From: a virus
Strand: one strand, 5' to 3'
Virus record (IMG/VR): IMGVR_UViG_3300020595_000016
Span: 1-64,000 of that record
DNA length: 64,000 nucleotides
In this document: in pieces, positions 58,498-64,000 of the stretch
Position numbering within the stretch: position 1 is the stretch's first letter
Layout: every line of letters starts with the position of its first letter
Program-made: the position numbers and the translations under genes
The notes under the pieces: generated by a model
Seen by the model: only the letters and a program-made list of their open reading frames with translations
Database searches by the model: none
Told to the model about the DNA's origin: nothing

Positions 58498-58690
58498 TGT
58501 ACCCTTTTAAACGAGCCAACCCATCAATAACAGTTTGGCCCCCAATATATATAGCGGAGATTAACACCCAGTCTTCGCTAGTAACATGCCCCGTAAAGGT
58601 TAGGCCGGTCGCTGTAAGCCACACCATCAGCTTGCGGGAAGTAAGTTTTGCCAACCATGTATCCACGAAAGCTTTTGTTGCAGCTGCCAT
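58490..58690 (-). CDS. Holin-like small membrane protein
   Basis: From ATG 58690 (overlapping the preceding TGA as TGATG) the product is 66 residues: MAAATKAFVDTWLAKLTSRK onwards. A hydrophobic stretch (LMVWLTATGLTFTG) and a second (VLISAIYIGGQTVIDGLARL) make two short membrane helices. The motif AIYIGGQTVIDxLxxLKG is common among small phage membrane proteins annotated as holins. With the neighbouring spanin-like gene it may form the lysis cassette, separate from the endolysin at 10.4-11.4 kb. Confidence 0.55.
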   Translation of the reverse strand: MAAATKAFVDTWLAKLTSRKLMVWLTATGLTFTGHVTSEDWVLISAIYIGGQTVIDGLARLKGYND

Positions 58691-59103
58691 CACTTACCTC
58701 TCTTGGCTTTTGATATCTCCACTGCTGCGAGTTGGGCTTGAGCGCCTTTCTTTGTCTTTGGCTTTTTTGATAATGGTCTACCGCTCTTAGTGGTCGCCTT
58801 ATATCCACCTTCAACTTCCTTGATCTTTTCTTCAAGGGATTCTTCGGAATTTTGATAGTGATCTCTTAATGCTTGGTGGAGCGCCTGGATGACGCCGCCA
58901 TTGAGGTGCGAGTAGCTTGGTGGGTCTTTGGTTGCATCATCGGCAGCCTCTTGTAACATAACAGCTAATTTTCTTTTAACCCCCTCAACAGTCATAATGC
59001 CATAGCCCGGGATCTGAATTTCAGGACTGCGGGCTTCGCCGCGCGTGTAATCCTTTAACTCTTCCTTAATAATCTGCTTAAGTTGTTGTTTTGTAATCTT
59101 CAT
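58690..59103 (-). CDS. Leader-bearing protein, copy next to the holin-like gene
   Basis: From ATG 59103 the product is 137 residues starting MKITKQQLKQIIKEELKDYT. The leader is followed by RGEARSPEIQIPGYGIMTVE, a helical domain (RKLAVMLQEAADDATKDPPS) and a basic C-terminal tail (KKPKTKKGAQAQLAAVEISK). The tail could bind DNA, as in phage internal head proteins. Upstream frame to 59157 runs through the repeat GAATGGATTAACAACATG. The gene lies in a four-gene tandem of leader proteins. Confidence 0.6.
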   Translation of the reverse strand: MKITKQQLKQIIKEELKDYTRGEARSPEIQIPGYGIMTVEGVKRKLAVMLQEAADDATKDPPSYSHLNGGVIQALHQALRDHYQNSEESLEEKIKEVEGGYKATTKSGRPLSKKPKTKKGAQAQLAAVEISKAKRGK

Positions 59104-59107
59104 GTTG

Positions 59108-59341
59108 TTAATCCATTCCTTCCACTGTGTCGGCGATACGTAAGGAGGTATTTTCAACAGCTTTAATAACGGATTGCGGAATCGCCCCCATCTCGAAAAA
59201 CCCCTGATCCTCCATAAGACCGATGATTTCGTCGCGGATGATTTTGGTGATTGTAGATCGGCGCGTAAAGCTGCCGGCTTCCGGTAGTCCTTCTATCTCT
59301 TCCTTAATAATCTGTTTAAGTTGTTGTTTTGTAATCTTCAT
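59108..59341 (-). CDS. Leader-bearing protein, short copy
   Basis: From ATG 59341 the product is 77 residues: MKITKQQLKQIIKEEIEGLP, then EAGSFTRRSTITKIIRDEII. The leader is identical to the previous gene for 15 residues, and the DNA coding it differs at only a few bases. LPE/A right after it fits a prohead-protease site. The rest is a small helical domain (DEIIGLMEDQGFFEMGAIPQ). ATG 59341 is preceded by GAATGGATTAGCAACATG. Confidence 0.6.
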   Translation of the reverse strand: MKITKQQLKQIIKEEIEGLPEAGSFTRRSTITKIIRDEIIGLMEDQGFFEMGAIPQSVIKAVENTSLRIADTVEGMD

Positions 59342-59360
59342 GTTGCTAATCCATTCATAC

Positions 59361-59600
59361 TTATAGTTCGTTCTCAAAGTCAATAACCGCTTCTTCAGCA
59401 GTTTGTAAAAGTTCTAAAAGCTTTTGATCTTCTCTGTACGGTAGTCTGTTGCGTATGTAATCTGCAAGAGCTTCTATTGCGGCGGTGTGTGGATCTGCTA
59501 CGGAACTTGTGGAACCTCCCGGCACCCCTAATCCATATTGACCTACCTCGGCTAATTCTTCTTTGATAATTTGTTTAAGCTGTTGTTTTGTAATTTTCAT
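59361..59600 (-). CDS. Leader-bearing protein, short copy
   Basis: From the second of two ATG codons (59600; AGGAG six bases upstream) the product is 79 residues: MKITKQQLKQIIKEELAEVG, then QYGLGVPGGSTSSVADPHTA and IEALADYIRNRLPYREDQKL. The leader is again the same. The remaining 60 residues are a short helical domain. The 59613-59637 region in front of it also carries the TATGAATGGATTAGCAACAT block, here without a leader ATG. Confidence 0.6.
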   Translation of the reverse strand: MKITKQQLKQIIKEELAEVGQYGLGVPGGSTSSVADPHTAAIEALADYIRNRLPYREDQKLLELLQTAEEAVIDFENEL

Positions 59601-59632
59601 CATAATCTCCTATGTTGCTAATCCATTCATAC

Positions 59633-60070
59633 TTAGTTTTCTGTTGGTATTTTATTTGTTTTGTCCCAGTTCAATTCATCATGCGCTTCTAATACTCTCA
59701 TAAATAAAAATTTCAAACCCTTGTCAAAAGTGGTTCGTCCTTTTTCCATATAACTGTAAAAGTCGTTGATTTCATGATCAATGACTTGAATCAGTTTTCT
59801 ATACGCCTCATCTTTGTGATAATCGCCGGCGGATCGAAGAAAATAATCATCGAAAATTTCTTCCATATAGCCGAATGTTCCTGAAGCTTCAGGTCCATCG
59901 ATTGAATCTTCAAATTCTTGCTTAAGTTCATCGCCGTGTTTTTCAAGGAATGTATTAAATTTTAATTCCGCTACTTCTTCAGGCGAGCGCGCAGGAGACA
60001 TGTCAATCGCTAGCGATTGCTGCTCATCTTCTTTCAAATACCTGTTCCAATTTTCAAATAGTTGTTTCAT
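59633..60070 (-). CDS. Leader-bearing protein, alternative leader (MKQLFENWNRYLKE)
   Basis: From ATG 60070 the product is 145 residues: MKQLFENWNRYLKEDEQQSL onwards. The leader is a second type, also seen at 61859 (MKLLIENWNKFLNE). It resembles T4's capsid-targeting MKTYQEFIAEA in pattern: Lys, hydrophobic, Glu, aromatic, Glu. The rest is helical and acidic (FNTFLEKHGDELKQEFEDSI) and ends NWDKTNKIPTEN. ATG 60070 overlaps the tubulin-like stop as ATGA. Confidence 0.6.
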   Translation of the reverse strand: MKQLFENWNRYLKEDEQQSLAIDMSPARSPEEVAELKFNTFLEKHGDELKQEFEDSIDGPEASGTFGYMEEIFDDYFLRSAGDYHKDEAYRKLIQVIDHEINDFYSYMEKGRTTFDKGLKFLFMRVLEAHDELNWDKTNKIPTEN

Positions 60071-61209
60071 GTCGCTAATCCATTCATACTTAGTATCGCA
60101 ATCAATCCAGGCACATTCTTTCGGACGTAAACGCCAGAGAAAAGTGTCTCGCATCGACCGCCGACATAAGCGATTGCCGACTCAATATTCTTACTGACTT
60201 TAGGGTCAGCCACCATCTCTTCCGAGACTACCAAAACCAATGAACCTGCCGCGGCCTTACCTTTCGGTGGGGGGCACGCTGACCTATTCATACAGTTATG
60301 GAGAATCACCGATCCAAGCTTAGCAGTATTTGGATCCTTTATCATAGTTGAGCCTAAGAAGGCACGACCGTCATTGCCCAAACATGTTTCCAAATCCTTG
60401 CTGTCAAAAGATTGAATCGGTGAATCCTCGGTGGAGAGCTTTAACACTTGGGCAAGTGACTTAGCAAAAGTTGTGTTGGCGACTGGGTACATGCCAAGCA
60501 TGCCAATGCGGCCGCGCAGTAATCGTGTGGCTCGTTCATTGTCTAAAATGATATGCGGATACTTGGTGACGTCATTTGCCAGCGTCAACGCATTACGAGC
60601 GATTGTGGGGTTAAGATTTTCTTGTGCTGTTGGCCAAGAGACTATGTAAACGACCTTGCCACTCGATTGCACAGAGCGCATGTAACGCTCAAAGACAGGA
60701 TGCAGAGCGGTAACACTACTACCGGTACCGCCGCCGCCGCCAGCAAGGACGAATAACCAATCAACTTTACCGAGTTTGATACGCAGGGCATCTTCAACAA
60801 TCGCGCCATTTTGACTTAAAACCTCTTTTCCATATTCAGTGTTCTTGCCGATTCCATCAGAATCGGGGATAAGGACAACGTGGTCCTCTTCGACATTCTT
60901 TGGAATGTCTTTGCCTGTTGTATTGACAAGCAATGTTTTGTTGAAGCCAAGCTCAATAAAAGCATTAGCCATTTTATTGCCTCCACCGCCGACACCGACA
61001 AAACCAACATTGATAGATGAGGGTGCTGTATTCTCGGGGAGTAAATCTTCATCAGAGTATTCCATCTGTAATCCGAAGTCTTCAACCATACCGAAATCTT
61101 CTGCATCTACTTCTTCGTGGTAACTGTCTTTTTCCTGCGCAAACGCGGGAGGTGGTTCTGCGGGAGGCAGAAAATCAAATTCGTTTTTATCTTCTTTTTC
61201 GTCTGACAT
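60067..61209 (-). CDS. Tubulin/FtsZ-superfamily GTPase
   Basis: The 380-residue protein has an acidic Pro-rich N-terminal extension (1-65). Then SINVGFVGVGGGGNKMANAF (phosphate-contact loop) opens the domain, and DWLFVLAGGGGGTGSSVTAL carries the tubulin signature (GGGTGS). VVYIVSWPTAQENLNPTIAR and HIILDNERATRLLRG follow in the FtsZ order (nucleotide Asn-Asp segment). The C-terminal half resembles the FtsZ second domain. Phage tubulins (PhuZ) centre replicating DNA in jumbo phages; this one looks closer to FtsZ. It lies among internal/head-leader genes, not in a replication operon. Confidence 0.85.
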   Translation of the reverse strand: MSDEKEDKNEFDFLPPAEPPPAFAQEKDSYHEEVDAEDFGMVEDFGLQMEYSDEDLLPENTAPSSINVGFVGVGGGGNKMANAFIELGFNKTLLVNTTGKDIPKNVEEDHVVLIPDSDGIGKNTEYGKEVLSQNGAIVEDALRIKLGKVDWLFVLAGGGGGTGSSVTALHPVFERYMRSVQSSGKVVYIVSWPTAQENLNPTIARNALTLANDVTKYPHIILDNERATRLLRGRIGMLGMYPVANTTFAKSLAQVLKLSTEDSPIQSFDSKDLETCLGNDGRAFLGSTMIKDPNTAKLGSVILHNCMNRSACPPPKGKAAAGSLVLVVSEEMVADPKVSKNIESAIAYVGGRCETLFSGVYVRKNVPGLIAILSMNGLAT

Positions 61210-61220
61210 TGTTAGTTTCC

Positions 61221-61859
61221 TTAAATTTTACCGTGCTTTACAAAGCCGTATCCCATATCAACAGCATCTTGTTTACTGCCACGAATGCGATCTTCGGTAG
61301 TGTTGTATCTTTCTTTAACTTCTCGCATTGTTATTTCGGGAAGTTGCGGCGTTGGATCACCGGGGTGAAAAGTCCAAACTTGCAGTTTTTCTTTATCTTC
61401 TCTAGATGGCCCAATGATTAAAGTTGTGTGCCTGACTTCACGGGCCGCAGCAGGAATATCTGCAACAACCTCTGCCAAAACTTCTGGTTCACCAGTTTGC
61501 GGATTTGGCTCTTTAGTCATTGCTTTGCCACCGTGTGCTGGTTGAAACACAACTTCGTCTGGTGCTTCGTCAATATCAGCGATTCCTAACACACCGGGAA
61601 TTGCGGCCTTAAACCCAATGGCTCCAATAGATGTGTTTATTGCCGGATGAGGGTGTGGTTGCCAACCGGCTTGTATTAAATCTTGGATAGAAGTTGGACC
61701 GGAAAAAGTGCTACCAGCGGCGCCGGGGCCGGCTGTGCGGGTCGACAGAGTGTCTTCTAGATATTTCGGATCTGTATTCTGAAAAGCGGAAGCTACCATC
61801 GATGCGGCATTTTGTTTCTCGTTCAAAAACTTGTTCCAATTTTCTATTAACAGTTTCAT
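61221..61859 (-). CDS. Leader-bearing protein with possible enzymatic C-terminal domain
   Basis: The 212-residue protein starts MKLLIENWNKFLNEKQNAAS, a leader of the second type. A Gly/Pro/Ala-rich middle is followed by a compact domain EVRHTTLIIGPSREDKEKLQ, VWTFHPGDPTPQLPEITMRE, ending AVDMGYGFVKHGKI. The strand-turn VWTFHPGDP and the conserved His and Arg residues look like an enzyme or toxin-type fold that phages may inject, but I cannot name it. ATG 61859 overlaps the preceding stop (TAAAATG). Confidence 0.55.
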   Translation of the reverse strand: MKLLIENWNKFLNEKQNAASMVASAFQNTDPKYLEDTLSTRTAGPGAAGSTFSGPTSIQDLIQAGWQPHPHPAINTSIGAIGFKAAIPGVLGIADIDEAPDEVVFQPAHGGKAMTKEPNPQTGEPEVLAEVVADIPAAAREVRHTTLIIGPSREDKEKLQVWTFHPGDPTPQLPEITMREVKERYNTTEDRIRGSKQDAVDMGYGFVKHGKI

Positions 61860-61860
61860 T

Positions 61861-63255
61861 TTAGTAATATGCCTTTCCGGTTTCCTCTGCTTCGAATCCG
61901 TTCATTTCTGCCCACATTTCAATATATGCCGGTGCCTGGCCGTTGACGATCATCTTCCATGGCTCACCATCAAACAAATCGATACTAAATTTAAAGGGTG
62001 GTTCGTCACCAAAGTCTAAGGTTTTGCCTTCTAATTCCTCTATCATTTGCTCAAAAGTTTTATCAATTCCCTCGACTTCTACCTTTGGTCCGCCATCAAA
62101 TTCATCTTCGATAACTTTATATGTGAAACTTTTAGAGCGCTCATGGAGCACACTCGAAAGCTCTTCTTTGGTGATTCGTTCAATCGACTCTCTTGTAAAT
62201 TGTGGCGGCTTATTGGATTTTTTCTTGGCGGTTTTTAAGTGGCCGCGTCGAGAGCCTGTCTTATTAGCCAACGCCAGTGCATCGACGAGAGAGTTAATTT
62301 GGCGGCCCAAGCGATCACCCTTGATAGCGTATTTTACATTATCCATATATTTTTCGAGAGAGCTGGTCCCGAATTCGGGGTCATACAGTCCTGCGTCTTC
62401 AAGAAATTGAGCTATCGCCGGCTTATCGAATACACTAAGATAGCCACCGGCTGCTTTCCATGCAGCTTTTTCTTGAGCGTTAGGTCTTCTTTCTTTACCC
62501 ATCAAGTGCGCGCGTCCGGGGTGGGGTATCTTGGTAAATGTATCTTTAAATTTTCCACGAACCTTTGGTGGCACCATGTCGCGCATTCGGAAGGGTGAGT
62601 CGTCTCCAAACTCCTCTACCATGGCTGATACTTCTTCTTTGATAATATCTTCAAGTTGTGACCTTCTAATCTTCATTTTAGCAATTCCTTCTGTATATAA
62701 ATTTGGCTGTCTTTCTTCAAGCGGCTTGAGTCCAGAATCCGGGTTTAGTCCGATGTATTTGTCTATTGTAAGCTTACATTTGACAAGCAGTGGGCCGTTA
62801 CCGTCCGAGTTCACAATCATTGAACCATAAGACGACCTTGCGCGCGTTGGAGCTAAATATTGAAATGTGGTATTGGGATTGTAGCGACCATCATACTCGT
62901 CATCACCAACCCAGTCGGTAACGAGATTACTGACAGCGAAATAAAAATCTTCAGCCTGTTCCGATACAGGTCCATATTCTGGCCAATCTTTTTCAGCAAG
63001 ATTAAAATCAATATCTCGCTCATTCTCGTGTCCGAACATAGCGCGGAGTATCTTTTGATTTCCACATTCGTTAATTAGGAATTGGCGAGTTGCCCTCATA
63101 GGTGCAGTTGCTTTGTTTGCGGCGCCTTGGGTGCGTTGGGCGGCCTTAGACGTTGTCGTGATCGACTGCATGTAATCATCAAAATCATCTTCAGTGATAA
63201 ATTTATTGATTTCTTCTTTAATAATCTCCGTAAGTTCTAACTTTTTGATTTTCAC
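61861..63255 (-). CDS. Triple fusion of leader-type modules (464 residues)
   Basis: The frame contains three leader-type segments: MKIKKLELTEIIKEEINKFI at residue 1, MKIRRSQLEDIIKEEVSAMV near residue 194 (internal ATG 62676) and FTRESIERITKEELSSVLHE near 353. Each is followed by its own domain. The first domain resembles a small folded domain (AEDFYFAVSNLVTDWVGDDE), the second is basic (RRPNAQEKAAWKAAGGYLSV, KKKSNKPP), and the third is mixed (YKVIEDEFDGGPKVEVEGID). Module two's leader is preceded in-frame by EGIAK, where sibling genes have a stop before the ATG. So it looks like two or three genes fused by loss of stops, or a polyprotein cut by the prohead protease. Confidence 0.6.
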   Translation of the reverse strand: MKIKKLELTEIIKEEINKFITEDDFDDYMQSITTTSKAAQRTQGAANKATAPMRATRQFLINECGNQKILRAMFGHENERDIDFNLAEKDWPEYGPVSEQAEDFYFAVSNLVTDWVGDDEYDGRYNPNTTFQYLAPTRARSSYGSMIVNSDGNGPLLVKCKLTIDKYIGLNPDSGLKPLEERQPNLYTEGIAKMKIRRSQLEDIIKEEVSAMVEEFGDDSPFRMRDMVPPKVRGKFKDTFTKIPHPGRAHLMGKERRPNAQEKAAWKAAGGYLSVFDKPAIAQFLEDAGLYDPEFGTSSLEKYMDNVKYAIKGDRLGRQINSLVDALALANKTGSRRGHLKTAKKKSNKPPQFTRESIERITKEELSSVLHERSKSFTYKVIEDEFDGGPKVEVEGIDKTFEQMIEELEGKTLDFGDEPPFKFSIDLFDGEPWKMIVNGQAPAYIEMWAEMNGFEAEETGKAYY

Positions 63256-63266
63256 AGCAGCTTCTC

Positions 63267-64000
63267 CTATTGATTTACTCTTGCGTATCCGTCTTTCTTT
63301 TCGATTACGATTTGCATATCAACACAATCTTTGAGTGAATCAAGGTGAGAGATCAACAAAACGTTCTTGAAATATACCTTAATTAGTTCCAAAATCTGAA
63401 TAAAACCCGACATATTATCTTCGTCTAGCGCAGTGCCAGGTTCGTCAAGTATGAAAATATCGCTGGTTGGCAGAGATGAGACACCTAAAAGTGCTAGACG
63501 GATAGCAATAGCTGCTAATGATTTTTCTGCACCCGAAGCCATTTCTATTGGCCTCTCATCGTACCGAGGATGCTTAATAAAAATATCAAATTTATTTCCA
63601 GTAGCTTCAAAGAAAACTTCAAAATCTACAACATTAGCCAATACCTTCGCTATTTCTTGATTAATAACCGGTATTTTCTTTTTGATAATATCATAAGCAA
63701 TTCCGTTCGGATGCATAGCTCGCATATATAGATCGTAGGCAGCATATTCTCTCTGGAGATCTCTATATTCTTGCTTTTGTTCATTAACCCCCTCAATTTT
63801 TTGTTCGTATGAACCTACCAACTTAACAAACTCTAGTACCGATTGCTCACATGAATTAATTTTATTCTTGGTTTGTTTAATTTCAACATTAAACTTGTTC
63901 AGCTGAGCTATCAGAGATTCTAAGTTTTCTATTGCTTCTTTGTTTTCTTCATATTCGTTTCGTTTTGCTACCAACTCGGCTAACTCTGTAGTTGTAACGT
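63267..64000 (-). CDS. SbcC/Rad50-like ATPase (T4 gp46-like), C-terminal part
   Basis: The frame is open to the window edge (64000), so the 5' end lies outside. The visible part has a coiled coil (KRNEYEENKEAIENLESLIA and onwards). The C-terminal ABC half follows: MASGAEKSLAAIAIRLALLG (signature motif, usually LSGGE), DIFILDEPGTALDEDNMSGF (Walker B and D-loop) and NVLLISHLDSLKD (H-loop). It is the gp46 or SbcC subunit of a Mre11/Rad50-type nuclease that resects DNA ends for recombination. The signature here is SGAEKS, close to T4 gp46. The partner nuclease gene is not visible. Confidence 0.88.
   Translation of the reverse strand, partial: VTTTELAELVAKRNEYEENKEAIENLESLIAQLNKFNVEIKQTKNKINSCEQSVLEFVKLVGSYEQKIEGVNEQKQEYRDLQREYAAYDLYMRAMHPNGIAYDIIKKKIPVINQEIAKVLANVVDFEVFFEATGNKFDIFIKHPRYDERPIEMASGAEKSLAAIAIRLALLGVSSLPTSDIFILDEPGTALDEDNMSGFIQILELIKVYFKNVLLISHLDSLKDCVDMQIVIEKKDGYARVNQ

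Larger units (their letters stand above)
59341..60090 (-). repeat. Upstream repeat blocks in front of leader genes
   Basis: A block containing GAATGGATTAGCAACATG (minus strand, with small variations) ends at the start codons of the genes at 60070 and 59341. It occurs between the 59633 and 59361 genes (59613-59637) and, more diverged, before 59103. In the 59341 and 59103 genes it joins a conserved leader coding sequence of about 50 bases. Confidence 0.7.

Noticed and set aside
58578-58835. Minus-strand frame overlapping the holin-like gene and the leader gene
   Set aside because: It bridges two supported genes in another frame and is rich in Arg/Gln as expected for a shadow.

Overview
The window is part of the genome of a large T4-like tailed phage (contractile-tail myovirus). 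Every gene I can support lies on the minus strand and is tightly packed, with many ATGA-type overlaps and no gene-free stretch longer than about 210 bases. The head and tail genes follow T4 logic: terminase, portal, prohead protease, scaffold, major capsid protein, neck, sheath, tube, baseplate and tape measure. They sit beside replication, recombination and nucleotide-metabolism genes. Several host-like genes point to a Gram-negative, probably deltaproteobacterial (Myxococcota-like) host. These are a secreted protein with a MYXO-CTERM-like tail, a matrixin-like secreted metalloprotease and a tiny Asp/Thr-rich lipoprotein. The host assignment is inference.

Layout, in window order; transcription runs from high to low coordinates. 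(a) 1-8.6 kb: thioredoxin-like protein, zinc-ribbon protein, adenine methyltransferase, J-domain-like protein, ClpP, a QueF-family protein without its catalytic Cys, a DnaE-type DNA polymerase III alpha subunit, and two genes of uncertain enzymatic role. (b) 8.6-11.9 kb: secreted MYXO-CTERM-like protein, metzincin protease, amidase endolysin, GroES-like co-chaperonin. (c) 11.9-21.7 kb: class II (B12-type) ribonucleotide reductase, DnaB-like helicase, 5'-3' exonuclease, RecA, a tiny lipoprotein, a small membrane protein, an unknown protein, a gp32-like single-strand binding protein, a divergent tubulin/FtsZ-like protein, and a compact family-A DNA polymerase. (d) 21.7-42.5 kb: baseplate, tape measure, tube, sheath, neck, capsid and scaffold. 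(e) 42.6-49.2 kb: five fibre-like paralogues plus one more putative virion protein. (f) 49.2-56.2 kb: a bS21-like ribosomal protein, prohead protease, portal and terminase. (g) 56.2-63.3 kb: a lysis-like membrane cluster, many small proteins sharing one N-terminal amphipathic leader, and a conventional tubulin/FtsZ-like GTPase. (h) to the edge: an SbcC/Rad50 (gp46)-like ATPase, truncated by the window.

Regulation appears split. Five sigma70-type promoters (TTGACA/TTGACT, 16-17 bp spacing, TATA-like -10) lie in the replication half. The structural half lacks such sites in its gaps. Instead it carries a recurrent ACTATTTA-like element in front of most genes that have a gap upstream. Several intrinsic terminators close the main structural genes.

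The strongest candidates for something new are: a family of proteins sharing the leader MKITKQQLKQIIKEE, possibly a capsid-targeting signal removed by the prohead protease, including one in-frame triple fusion; two tubulin-superfamily proteins in one phage; a QueF homologue with a lost nucleophile; a bS21 gene inside the head cluster; a -1 frameshift splitting a large baseplate gene; and a strongly repeated GCCGGC palindrome.
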